A stretch of 21,750 nucleotides of DNA from Bacteroidales bacterium UBA1800. GTDB taxonomy: Bacteria > Bacteroidota > Bacteroidia > Bacteroidales > VadinHA17. The notes below the pieces were generated by a model. The model saw only the letters and a program-made list of their open reading frames with translations. It was not told where the DNA came from and made no database searches. Below, one piece after another: positions 1-6,317 of this stretch; within the stretch, counting starts at the first letter, position 1; each line of letters opens with the position of its first letter. The stretch lies in contig DCFQ01000009.1 of the NCBI GenBank assembly GCA_002319915.1, forward strand, positions 1-21,750. Direction: 5' to 3'. Both the position numbers and the translations under genes were made by a program.

Positions 1-561
1 ATGTCGTACTGGTACCACTTCGCGATAATGTTCGAGGCCCTCTTTATCCTTACAACAATTGATGCCGGAACCAGGATCGGCAGGTTCGTTCTTCAGGAGA
101 CTTTCGGAAAGATTTGGAAGCCATTCCGTCGTACCGACTGGCTTCCCGGGACTCTTATCACTAGCGCAATCATTGTATTCGGGTGGGGGTATTTTATCTA
201 CACAGGTTCGGTATCGACGATCTGGCCGATGTTCGGGACTGCCAACCAGCTCCTGGCAACCATAGCGCTTGCCGTCGGAACTTCATTTATTGTGAACAGG
301 GGAAGGATCAGGTACGCCTGGATCACGGTGCTCCCGATGACTTTTTTAGGAATAACGACACTTACGGCTGCTTTCCTGAATATAAAGAATATCTACTTTC
401 CACAGCTGGCTTCCAAAGCCACCCTTGTGCCCGGAATAATCAACCTAGTCCTCACGGGTTCGATAATTATCTGTGTGATCGTTATCCTTCTGAATGCCAT
501 TCCCCAATGGGTCAGGGCGCTGAGGGCAAAGGGAGCCGAAGCCTACTCTATGCCGGAGTAG
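1..561 (+). CDS. cstA: Carbon starvation protein CstA, C-terminal part (5' end outside window)
   Basis: This is the last 186 or so residues of a CstA-family inner-membrane protein, known as a peptide or pyruvate uptake system induced during carbon starvation. Visible hallmarks are the conserved DAGTR-I-RF--QE stretch (about residues 22-33), the W-MFGTANQLLA segment (about 75-86), and several hydrophobic membrane spans (about 50-70, 80-97, 107-125, 143-167). Family members are roughly 480-700 residues, so the N-terminal half lies upstream. The ATG at position 1 is therefore probably internal, not the real start. The gene ends with TAG at 559-561 and overlaps the convergent downstream gene by 19 bp. 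The family call is firm; the transported substrate is not readable. Confidence 0.9.
   Translation: MSYWYHFAIMFEALFILTTIDAGTRIGRFVLQETFGKIWKPFRRTDWLPGTLITSAIIVFGWGYFIYTGSVSTIWPMFGTANQLLATIALAVGTSFIVNRGRIRYAWITVLPMTFLGITTLTAAFLNIKNIYFPQLASKATLVPGIINLVLTGSIIICVIVILLNAIPQWVRALRAKGAEAYSMPE
543..561. repeat. Inverted repeat containing both stop codons of convergent genes
   Basis: CTACTC (543-548) and GAGTAG (556-561) form a 6-bp stem around a 7-nt loop. The outer three bases of each arm are the TAG stops of cstA (+) and of the dehydrogenase-like gene (-). No T-run follows on either side, so it is not a classical intrinsic terminator. The arms are plainly seen; any role is inference. Confidence 0.5.
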
Positions 562-1577
562 TATTTCATAAACTGAACCCTCTCCATCGCTGCCGGATTC
601 TCAATGTTGGATTTGCTGAATTTTCCCCTGAAGGCATCGATGGTTTCGAACTTGTTCGCGCTCATCCATTCTTCGGTCTTGTTCAGTATTAAGGGGATCA
701 CATCAAACCCTGAACGGTAAAGTGCCGAAGCCACCTGGACAGTTGTGGCGCCTGCCAGCAGCTGCTTTATGAAAGACTTATGATCGTGGACACCTGTTGA
801 GGCTGACAGGTCGCATTTAACATGTCCCGAAAGAATGGATATCCATCGTAGCGTGTGATTGTACTCCTCGTCGGAACTCAGGACAGGCCCCTGGCTGAGC
901 TCCATCTTGTCGATGTCGATATCGGTGTTGTAAGGCCTGTTGAACAGGACCAGTCCGTCGATGCCGCTTTCAGACAGCCTGACGACCGTATTTGCCAGGG
1001 ACGAAAAATAATACCCGATCTTGACGGATATGGGAATATCTACATAGTTCCTGACTTCCTTTATTATGTCGAAATATATGTTTTCATTCTCCTCAGTACT
1101 GCGGCGCCAGTCGGAGGGGAGGACAAAAATATTAAGCTCGAGGGCATCCACACCCGTTGCCTGGATCTTCCTGGCAAACGAGTGCCAGTCGTTGTTTGAG
1201 ACGCAGTTTATGCTGGCAATCACTGGGATATCAACAGCTTTTTTTGCTTCTTTCAGGAAATCGAGAAACTTGCCAAGCGTGTTCCGCCGGGCGAAATCAA
1301 AGATATAGGCATAGGCTTCATCATAGTCATAGATCCTTTTTGAGAACATCTTGTCGGGAGCCTGTGTCATGACCTTTATGTCACCGTGCTCTATCTTGAT
1401 GACCTTATCCGTCTCGATCTGGATCTGTTCCTCAAACAGCGATTTGACAACGATTGCGCCTGCTCCCTTTGAGGCCAGCGTTTTTAGGTGCGAAATTGAA
1501 TTTGTTAAACCGCAGCTGCCCGCAATTAATGGGTTCCTCAATGACATTCCGAGATAAGTCGTCTGAAAGTTTTTCAT
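543..1577 (-). CDS. Dihydroorotate-dehydrogenase-like FMN oxidoreductase with altered active-site motif
   Basis: A 344-residue TIM-barrel flavoprotein of the dihydroorotate dehydrogenase superfamily, probably cytosolic. The N-terminus has the family pattern NPLIAGSCGL (15-24), followed by GAGAIVVKSLFEEQI. Later come VIASINCVS (119-127), a KIGYYF-type strand, and a C-terminal phosphate/FMN-binding region with STGVHD and AGATTVQVASALY. In true class 1 DHODs the active-site loop reads N-x-S-C-P-N, with the Cys as catalytic base. Here the matching place reads NIFVLPSD (149-156), without Cys or Ser. This fits the separate Bacteroidetes group named dihydroorotate dehydrogenase-like, so I do not call it pyrD. 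The substrate is unknown. The start is the first in-frame ATG, about 35 nt below a candidate promoter. Confidence 0.82.
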   Translation of the reverse strand: MKNFQTTYLGMSLRNPLIAGSCGLTNSISHLKTLASKGAGAIVVKSLFEEQIQIETDKVIKIEHGDIKVMTQAPDKMFSKRIYDYDEAYAYIFDFARRNTLGKFLDFLKEAKKAVDIPVIASINCVSNNDWHSFARKIQATGVDALELNIFVLPSDWRRSTEENENIYFDIIKEVRNYVDIPISVKIGYYFSSLANTVVRLSESGIDGLVLFNRPYNTDIDIDKMELSQGPVLSSDEEYNHTLRWISILSGHVKCDLSASTGVHDHKSFIKQLLAGATTVQVASALYRSGFDVIPLILNKTEEWMSANKFETIDAFRGKFSKSNIENPAAMERVQFMKYYSGIE

Positions 1578-1618
1578 ATAGGGGATTTTTTCGTTCCTGA
1601 TTTCACTTTTTGTTTCAA

Positions 1619-1626
1619 CAAATGTA
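1619..1626 (-). promoter_or_regulatory. Candidate Bacteroidetes -7 box for the dehydrogenase-like gene
   Basis: On the minus strand the sequence is TACATTTG, an exact match to the Bacteroidetes primary sigma factor -7 consensus TAnnTTTG. It lies 42 nt upstream of the ATG at 1577, in an AT-rich intergenic stretch. No clear TTG -33 element was found at the expected spacing, so confidence is moderate. I saw no equally good box for the divergent DedA gene. Confidence 0.45.
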
Positions 1627-1719
1627 GCAATTAGAAAATATAAAACATTTTATCAATATCTTGCAGGGCATTTTTTATCAAAGAAATTATTAACCTGTTG
1701 CCGGTCTTAAAAACCTGAG

Positions 1720-2376
1720 ATGGAGCTTTTTCGAACCTTGCTGGAATGGTATATGGCCAATCTCAATTATCTGACGATTGCCCTGCTTATGCTCATTGAA
1801 AGCACTTTTCTTCCGCTGCCGTCTGAAGTCGTCATTCCGTTTGCCGCCTATAAGGCAGCACAGGGACATCTGAATGTTTTCGGGGTAGTGCTGTTCGGTA
1901 CCGTCGGAGCCCTTGCCGGATCACTTATAAACTACCTTCTTGCATTCTACCTCGGCCGCCCCATTGTCTATAAATTTGCCGGTTCGGGTATAGGGAGGTT
2001 ATTCCTGCTGACACCTGAAAAAGTGGAGAAGGCTGAGAATTACTTTATCAGGAATGGCAAGACCTCGACTTTCATCGGAAGACTCGTTCCGGGAATAAGG
2101 CATCTGATATCCATACCTGCCGGGCTCGCAAAGATGAGCCTTAAGAGTTTTATGCTGTTTACATTTCTGGGAGCAGGCATATGGAACATCATCCTGAGCA
2201 TAATAGGCTTTTACCTTTATGACATAAGTGAAAAGATCTTTCCTTACCTGGATGATATCCTCTATCTTGTCGGGGGGATGTTTGTTTTATACCTGGTAAT
2301 TAAGGGCATAAGGAAAAGAAGGAACAGGAAATCAAAGCAGGGCCCTAATCTTCCAGGTGCCCGAACTTCCCGCTGA
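1720..2376 (+). CDS. DedA-family inner-membrane protein
   Basis: A 218-residue integral membrane protein of the DedA/SNARE-associated superfamily, whose members include undecaprenyl-phosphate or phospholipid flippases/scramblases. The diagnostic motifs are present: E27 with FLPLPSE (30-36) in the first re-entrant segment, a GxxxG-rich span with Y--GR (about 55-80), and FIGRLVPGIRH with ISIPAG (118-135), which carries the conserved Arg residues. Membrane spans follow at about 140-165 and 178-196. The tail is very basic (RKRRNRKSK). Its last ~11 codons lie antisense over the 3' end of the pirin gene (32 bp overlap), so the tail is probably poorly conserved. The lipid substrate cannot be told from sequence. 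Confidence 0.9.
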   Translation: MELFRTLLEWYMANLNYLTIALLMLIESTFLPLPSEVVIPFAAYKAAQGHLNVFGVVLFGTVGALAGSLINYLLAFYLGRPIVYKFAGSGIGRLFLLTPEKVEKAENYFIRNGKTSTFIGRLVPGIRHLISIPAGLAKMSLKSFMLFTFLGAGIWNIILSIIGFYLYDISEKIFPYLDDILYLVGGMFVLYLVIKGIRKRRNRKSKQGPNLPGARTSR

Positions 2377-3229
2377 AATAATCATTGTAGGCTTGCTTGA
2401 TCTCCTCCCCGGTATTCATCACGAATGGTCCGCGTGAGGCGATCGGTTCCCTGATCGGTTCTCCGCTCATCACAAGCACGACACTGTCCAAAATGGCCTT
2501 GAGTGCAATAGTTTCGCCGTTGTGATCAAAAAAGGCAAAATTATCGTGCGGAGCATTCACCGACCCGTTTATTTCCACTTCGCCCTCGATCACGAGGAGG
2601 CCTGTGTTGTAATTCCTGTCGAAGCTGAGAAAGGCGTTTGCCCCCTTTGTGAGACGGGCATTGTAAAGATACACGGGCGAATAGGTGAGGGCTGGTCCTC
2701 TCACTCCGTTGTATTCCCCGGAAATTACTTCGATCACACTGCTGCCGTCATCAAGTGCTGCCTGTCCCATATTCTTCCTTTCAATCGGTTGATACCTGGG
2801 ATGTGTCATTTTAAATTTCTGCGGGAGGTTTACCCAAAGCTGAACTACCTGGAAAATACCTCCTTTTTTACTGAACTCTTTCTCATGGTACTCCTTATGC
2901 AGCACGCCTGATCCGGCAGTCATCCACTGGACGTCTCCTTCATGGATTACACCGCTGTTGCCGGCGCTGTCGTGATGGGCAAGGCTCCCGTGATAGGCAA
3001 TCGTAACGGTTTCGAAGCCGCGGTGGGGGTGAACCCCGACGCCTCTCAAATGATCCGACGGCGGTAATGTCCAGGGAGAATTGTAATCAAGAAGGAAAAA
3101 GGGATCCATTCCCTGTTCACCAATGATATCATATGACGGGAAGAAATTGTGTACTCTGAATCCATCCCCGACCAGATGCGGTGCCGGAGGCGGAAGGAGT
3201 GCCTTTACTGACTTGAAACTGTTACTCAT
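2345..3229 (-). CDS. Pirin family protein
   Basis: A 294-residue bicupin protein. The metal-binding cupin signature is complete: HPHRGFET (H67 and H69), then G-I-EGDVQWMTAGSG, then LHKE with H111 and E113 as the remaining ligands. This matches Fe(II)-binding pirins, some of which have quercetinase activity and others act as redox-sensitive regulators. The C-terminal half carries the second, ligand-free cupin and ends in a FNTGEE-like segment typical of the family. It begins at the first ATG after a strong hairpin that separates it from the acyltransferase gene on the same strand, and its end overlaps dedA by 32 bp. Family certain; reaction not established. Confidence 0.92.
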   Translation of the reverse strand: MSNSFKSVKALLPPPAPHLVGDGFRVHNFFPSYDIIGEQGMDPFFLLDYNSPWTLPPSDHLRGVGVHPHRGFETVTIAYHGSLAHHDSAGNSGVIHEGDVQWMTAGSGVLHKEYHEKEFSKKGGIFQVVQLWVNLPQKFKMTHPRYQPIERKNMGQAALDDGSSVIEVISGEYNGVRGPALTYSPVYLYNARLTKGANAFLSFDRNYNTGLLVIEGEVEINGSVNAPHDNFAFFDHNGETIALKAILDSVVLVMSGEPIREPIASRGPFVMNTGEEIKQAYNDYFSGKFGHLED

Positions 3230-3259
3230 GTTTGTTCGGACTATTGTTAACAGAATAAC

Positions 3260-3290
3260 AGCCCGCTGGTTAAAGTGTTTAACGCGGGCT
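3260..3290 (-). terminator. Strong hairpin after the acyltransferase gene (terminator-like)
   Basis: AGCCCGC (3260-3266) pairs with GCGGGCT (3284-3290). Inside, after a 2-nt bulge, GTTAAA pairs with TTTAAC around a GTG loop, giving 13 base pairs in all. On the minus strand it begins 23 nt past the acyltransferase stop and ends 30 nt before the pirin start. A real U-tract is missing (TGTTATTCTGTT follows), so it may be a weak terminator, attenuator or mRNA-end stabiliser. Confidence 0.6.
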
Positions 3291-3313
3291 GATAACGCTT
3301 TGAAGATGAGAGC

Positions 3314-4150
3314 TTAAAGGGCCTGTTGATCCTGGTTGCTTCCGAGCTGATATACCAGGTCTTTTATTGTCAGGGCCCATTCGGAATGGGATTTTTCCGG
3401 CGTGAGCGACTGGTATGGAACAACCTTGCCGATTGTAAGAGTTATCGGATGGTTCCTCTGATTCATCATTTCACGCGGCAGGAGTATGGTTTCCAGGTAC
3501 ATTTTTATCCCCAGCTTTTTCCTGAGATTTGCCACAAAAAAAAAGAGACCTGAGTTTCTCCCGGTGATGTGAACGGGTATTATGTCACGCCTGTGCTGAA
3601 TAGCTTTTGTCACGAAGGTCTTGTGCCATTCAGGATCGGAGATAACCCCTTTATGCCTTCTTGATACCTCGCCGGAAGGGAAGATCATTACCTGTGTCCC
3701 TGACCGGAACAGCTCTTCAAGCGCTGCCGCTGTCTCCTTTGAGTTTTTGCCGAAAACATTTATGCCGAGCATCAGGGGACGCAGGTTTGGAATAAGCCCA
3801 AGCATCTCGTTGGAAGGTGAGACCACATCCTTATAGTTTTTGCAGAGGACTGCGAGAAATGAAAGGGCATCGATAGCACCCACCGGATGATTTGCCACGC
3901 AGATATACCTGCCTTCTGCCGGCATCTTTTCTCCCCTGACGATCAGCTCAACGTTCCAGTTCTTTAGGACATCATCGATAAAGGGACTCCCTTCGAGATG
4001 CCTGCTCCGGTGGATCGTCTCATTCATTCCATCCTCATGGACGAGCTTTCTTACCAGCTTAATCACAAAACCGGGAACCGAGCGGAAAAAACGCGATTTG
4101 CTGCTCCTGAATTCCTTCTCAATATCAATGATCTTCTCAATCTCCTCCAT
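3314..4150 (-). CDS. PlsC-like lysophospholipid/aminolipid acyltransferase
   Basis: A 278-residue membrane-associated acyltransferase of the PlsC superfamily. Catalytic motif I reads NHPVGAID (87-94), with His88 and Asp94 separated by five residues. That spacing is seen in the hemolysin-like OlsA/GlsA subgroup (NHP-G--D) rather than the HX4D of classical LPA acyltransferases. Motif III is FPSGE (157-161), and P192-V-H-like residues fit motif IV. In Bacteroides the GlsA member O-acylates glycine lipids, so an aminolipid role is plausible, but no GlsB partner is nearby. The upstream gene ends 3 bp before this start, suggesting cotranscription, and a hairpin follows the stop. Acyltransferase class is sure; acceptor is inferred. 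Confidence 0.85.
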   Translation of the reverse strand: MEEIEKIIDIEKEFRSSKSRFFRSVPGFVIKLVRKLVHEDGMNETIHRSRHLEGSPFIDDVLKNWNVELIVRGEKMPAEGRYICVANHPVGAIDALSFLAVLCKNYKDVVSPSNEMLGLIPNLRPLMLGINVFGKNSKETAAALEELFRSGTQVMIFPSGEVSRRHKGVISDPEWHKTFVTKAIQHRRDIIPVHITGRNSGLFFFVANLRKKLGIKMYLETILLPREMMNQRNHPITLTIGKVVPYQSLTPEKSHSEWALTIKDLVYQLGSNQDQQAL

Positions 4151-4153
4151 TTA

Positions 4154-4645
4154 TCACACCTCGGCAAACGCAACAATATAATTATGACCGTACTTCCTGG
4201 CACATTTCGGACATGTGGTGAAGTAAAAGTATATCTTTTTTGCCTTTTTCCCAACTGAATCAATGTAACCGTAAAATTCTTTAAGGTATGCCGGGACTCT
4301 GCTGTACGGGCCATCGAAGACTTTGCTGATGAAGGTGCCTGAAAGCTTTACGTTATCGGCTCCGGGGACTTCCCTGGCAACATTCATGTAAAGCTCGCTT
4401 TTCCAGGGTGAAGGGTCATATGCAAGCAGCAGGAACTCATTCAGGCCGACCGTGGCATCTGCATCCTTGGCTTTTTTCCACATTCTTCCTATCACCTTGC
4501 CCATCATCGAGGGAAGGGGCATATGGAATATCTGCGGCAGGTAATCCCTTATGAAGGGCTTGTCATTCCATTCATGGGTCTTCTCCTGCCATGGTGCCGG
4601 ATCAAATTTCGGACAGCATTCCTTTTCGTCAGCCTGGTTTGCCAT
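4154..4645 (-). CDS. Conserved protein of unknown function with C-terminal Cys pair
   Basis: A 163-residue, probably cytosolic protein with no signal peptide or membrane span. It opens with ECCPKFDPAPW (9-19), continues with WNDKPFIRDYLP and MPLPSMMGKVIGRM, and ends with TTCPKCARKYGHNYIV, a CxxC pair near residues 145-148 that could bind metal. I recognise the pattern as a family common in Bacteroidetes and clostridia, often labelled 'hydrolase' in public genomes. I see no catalytic motif to support that label. It lies 3 bp upstream of the acyltransferase and 44 bp after the small lipoprotein gene, so it is likely cotranscribed. Confidence 0.72.
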   Translation of the reverse strand: MANQADEKECCPKFDPAPWQEKTHEWNDKPFIRDYLPQIFHMPLPSMMGKVIGRMWKKAKDADATVGLNEFLLLAYDPSPWKSELYMNVAREVPGADNVKLSGTFISKVFDGPYSRVPAYLKEFYGYIDSVGKKAKKIYFYFTTCPKCARKYGHNYIVAFAEV

Positions 4646-4689
4646 TTTATCTGGATTTAGGGGTTTATACGGACCGTTGCCAGGTTTTA

Positions 4690-5055
4690 TTAATCAATGA
4701 TCTCGGCATCCTGGATCTTCCTGTCATCGCCCACATGAATGTGAGTATGGGTATGCCGGACCTTCCTGACCCCGTGGCCGCCGAAGAATCCCCATCCTCC
4801 GCCGCCGATCAGGAATCCGAGTGCATAGAGGCCGCCGTTATTGTTCTGCGCGTACATCGTAATGTCTTTGTTGAACAGCATCCCGATAAAATCAAAGGGT
4901 GCGATGAATCCGTGCCAAAGGCCCCCTAAAAATCCATAGGTATGCCCGGTAAGACATTGACTGACAGGTTCATTCTTTGCACATCCCGTGATAAGTATGA
5001 TCGCCATGAGAGACATGAAAAGAAGAAAATACCCGGAGGGTTTGAATGATTTCAT
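4690..5055 (-). CDS. Small lipoprotein with histidine-rich tail
   Basis: A 121-residue protein with a type II signal peptide: basic MKSFK start, hydrophobic core, and lipobox ITGC (Cys at about residue 25). The mature part has a conserved-looking CLTGHTYGF-GGLWHGFIAPFD region, a hydrophobic glycine-rich segment (LGFLIGGGGWGFFGGHG), and a tail RHTHTHIHVGDD in which His alternates. The glycine-rich stretch could insert in or lie on a membrane; the His cluster could bind a divalent metal. Similar short lipoproteins occur in Bacteroidetes without known function. It sits between ogt and the unknown 163-residue gene on the same strand, just downstream of a 7-bp tandem repeat. Confidence 0.75.
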   Translation of the reverse strand: MKSFKPSGYFLLFMSLMAIILITGCAKNEPVSQCLTGHTYGFLGGLWHGFIAPFDFIGMLFNKDITMYAQNNNGGLYALGFLIGGGGWGFFGGHGVRKVRHTHTHIHVGDDRKIQDAEIID

Positions 5056-5058
5056 TTT

Positions 5059-5121
5059 GGTGATAGGTTATTGGTGATTGGTTTCTGAAGATTGGTTATC
5101 GGTGATTGGTGATTGGTGATT
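5059..5121. repeat. Tandem 7-bp repeat, nine phased units of GGTGATT
   Basis: Nine consecutive 7-mers fit one register: GGTGATA, GGTTATT, GGTGATT, GGTTTCT, GAAGATT, GGTTATC and then three perfect GGTGATT. The array fills the whole gap between ogt and the lipoprotein gene. Its last two bases belong to the ogt stop codon (5120-5122), and it begins three bases from the lipoprotein ATG. The central units are decayed, suggesting an old array with recent expansion at the ogt side. Confidence 0.85.
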
Positions 5122-5650
5122 AAAACAGTGTCCCGTCAACTGCCTGGCCCGAGTACTTTTTCTCATGATCGATCAGCCATCTTTTTCTTTCAAGCCCCCC
5201 TCCGTAGCCTACGAGGCTGCCATCTGCCCCGATAACCCTGTGGCAGGGGATCACTATCACGATCCTGTTCTCACCGTTGGCATGGGCAACTGCCCTCACA
5301 GCTTCAGGATTCCCGAGAATTCTGGAATGCTCGAGGTAGGAGATCGTTTTCCCGTAAGGAATACCTTGCAGCGATTCCCAGACCGATTTCTGGAAACCTG
5401 TGCCTTGTGTCAGCAGGCGGAGTCTAAACTCTTTCCTTTTTCCGGTAAAATATTCCTTCAGCTGCTTTTTTAGCCGCCGTAGCTGCCTGTTTTCGCCTCT
5501 TTCCACTTCAACGCCAAAGATCTTTGAAAGGGCTTCGAGATCTGATCCGGGAGGGGGACCGTCTGCAAACCTGAGAAGGCAGATGCCCTCCTTCGTTGCG
5601 GCAGCGACCATCTTCCCAAGCGGAGTGTCGATATCTGAAGTCCTGATCAT
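5120..5650 (-). CDS. ogt: Methylated-DNA--protein-cysteine S-methyltransferase
   Basis: A 176-residue suicide DNA-repair protein that moves alkyl groups from O6-alkylguanine to its own cysteine. The active-site motif IPCHRVIG is intact (Cys136). The helix-turn-helix with the Arg finger is present (AVRAVAHANG, R119), as is the ENRIVIVIPCHR strand. The N-terminal ribonuclease-H-like half begins at TPLGKMVAAAT. Length agrees with the Ogt/MGMT family, and there is no AdaA domain. It follows the DUF3052-like gene by 13 bp and is likely cotranscribed with it. Symbol ogt is used for the family and does not imply one-to-one orthology. Confidence 0.95.
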   Translation of the reverse strand: MIRTSDIDTPLGKMVAAATKEGICLLRFADGPPPGSDLEALSKIFGVEVERGENRQLRRLKKQLKEYFTGKRKEFRLRLLTQGTGFQKSVWESLQGIPYGKTISYLEHSRILGNPEAVRAVAHANGENRIVIVIPCHRVIGADGSLVGYGGGLERKRWLIDHEKKYSGQAVDGTLF

Positions 5651-5663
5651 AAGATATCTTTAT

Positions 5664-6098
5664 CTAATTGCATTTAGGTTCAGCAAACCTGTCGGATGAT
5701 GATTTTATATATTTCCGGTTCCGGAAGCGCAGTGCCGACCAGTCCTCATCAAAAGAGACCAGCCTGATCCCGTAGAATCCCTCGTCGTTGAGGGCTTTCC
5801 AGCTGTGATCACGGTCAATCGCACTGGTAAATTTCCTTGAAGTTTTTTTGGGGTAGCAAAACCAGAGTGTTCCGTCAGCAATAAGATTGTGCAATGCCAT
5901 AGGGGCATATTTATCAATTTCTGCCGGCTTTTTTACAAAGATGATCATGAAGGAATAAGGGAAACGCTGATCGATCTCGCTGTCGACCCGGATCCCTTCA
6001 AGTTCCTTGAGGGTTCCGGGATCCAGGTTCTTTTCCGAATTGATGAGCGCAATCCTTGTCTGGCCTTTGTAATTTAGCTTTTCAAGCAACGATTTCAT
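5664..6098 (-). CDS. DUF3052-like protein
   Basis: A 144-residue soluble protein with an LNYKGQTRIALIN start, a central PYSFMIIFVKKPAEIDKYA strand-helix, then GTLWFCYPKKTS and a C-terminal SFDEDWSALRFR. The pattern 'G-LW--YPK' followed by 'D--WSALRFR' is what I associate with the DUF3052 family of small proteins of unknown function. It is the first gene of the minus-strand run that leads into ogt (13 bp gap), and it is divergent from the thiamine riboswitch unit. The assignment is by remembered pattern, so moderate. Confidence 0.68.
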   Translation of the reverse strand: MKSLLEKLNYKGQTRIALINSEKNLDPGTLKELEGIRVDSEIDQRFPYSFMIIFVKKPAEIDKYAPMALHNLIADGTLWFCYPKKTSRKFTSAIDRDHSWKALNDEGFYGIRLVSFDEDWSALRFRNRKYIKSSSDRFAEPKCN

Positions 6099-6149
6099 GA
6101 TCCCCCCGTGATTTAAATGCTAATTTAACAAAAAATAATGACAACAAAG

Positions 6150-6166
6150 AGTACCGCTGAGGTACT
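6150..6166. repeat. Short inverted repeat in the divergent promoter region
   Basis: AGTACC (6150-6155) and GGTACT (6161-6166) are perfect arms around GCTGA. The site is 52 bp upstream of the DUF3052-like start and about 20 bp upstream of the candidate -7 box of the thiamine unit. It could be an operator or a chance palindrome. No gene ends here, so it is not a terminator. Confidence 0.35.
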
Positions 6167-6185
6167 ATATTAAACCAAAAGATCA

Positions 6186-6193
6186 TAAATTTG
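6186..6193 (+). promoter_or_regulatory. Candidate Bacteroidetes -7 box for the thiamine uptake operon
   Basis: TAAATTTG matches TAnnTTTG exactly. Transcription would begin near 6200, which is just where the TPP aptamer begins, so position and function agree. A TTG -33 element at normal spacing is not evident. Confidence 0.5.
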
Positions 6194-6200
6194 TCGTATC

Positions 6201-6289
6201 ATTGAATGGGGTGCCTTAATACTACGGGCTGAGATCAAACCCTTGTACCTGATCCGGGTAATGCCGGCGGAGGAAATAAGAGTATCAAT
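6201..6289 (+). promoter_or_regulatory. TPP (thiamine pyrophosphate) riboswitch aptamer, THI element
   Basis: The conserved THI-box pieces occur in order: GGGGTGCC (6208-6215), GGCTGAGA (6227-6234), ACCC (6239-6242), then ACCTGATCCGGGTAATGCCGG (about 6247-6267) and GCGGAGGAAA (6267-6276). CCGG (6254-6257) pairs with CCGG (6264-6267) in the helix that holds the pyrophosphate side. ATTGA (6201-6205) can pair with TCAAT (6285-6289) as P1. It lies directly before a TonB receptor and pnuT genes, the known thiamine-controlled pair of Bacteroidetes. TPP binding would be expected to lower expression. Confidence 0.94.
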
Positions 6290-6306
6290 CACTGCAGCAT
6301 TTTCAG

Positions 6307-6313
6307 GGCACCC
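6307..6313 (+). promoter_or_regulatory. Candidate expression platform of the TPP riboswitch
   Basis: GGCACCC sits four bases before the start codon at 6318 and is the exact complement of GGGTGCC (6209-6215) in the conserved 5' part of the aptamer. A long-range 7-bp helix between them would compete with aptamer folding and lie against the start codon. The complementarity is seen. Which state is ON cannot be decided by eye, because a helix at the start codon in the ligand-free state would seem to oppose the expected repression by TPP. Confidence 0.5.
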
Positions 6314-6317
6314 ATGA

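Noticed and set aside
543..1577. Naming the FMN oxidoreductase pyrD
   Set aside because: The catalytic Cys/Ser position is not conserved (NIFVLPSD), and no other pyrimidine gene is adjacent.
5059..5121. Possible CRISPR remnant
   Set aside because: Units are 7 bp and contiguous, with no spacers and no cas genes in the window. It is a simple tandem repeat.
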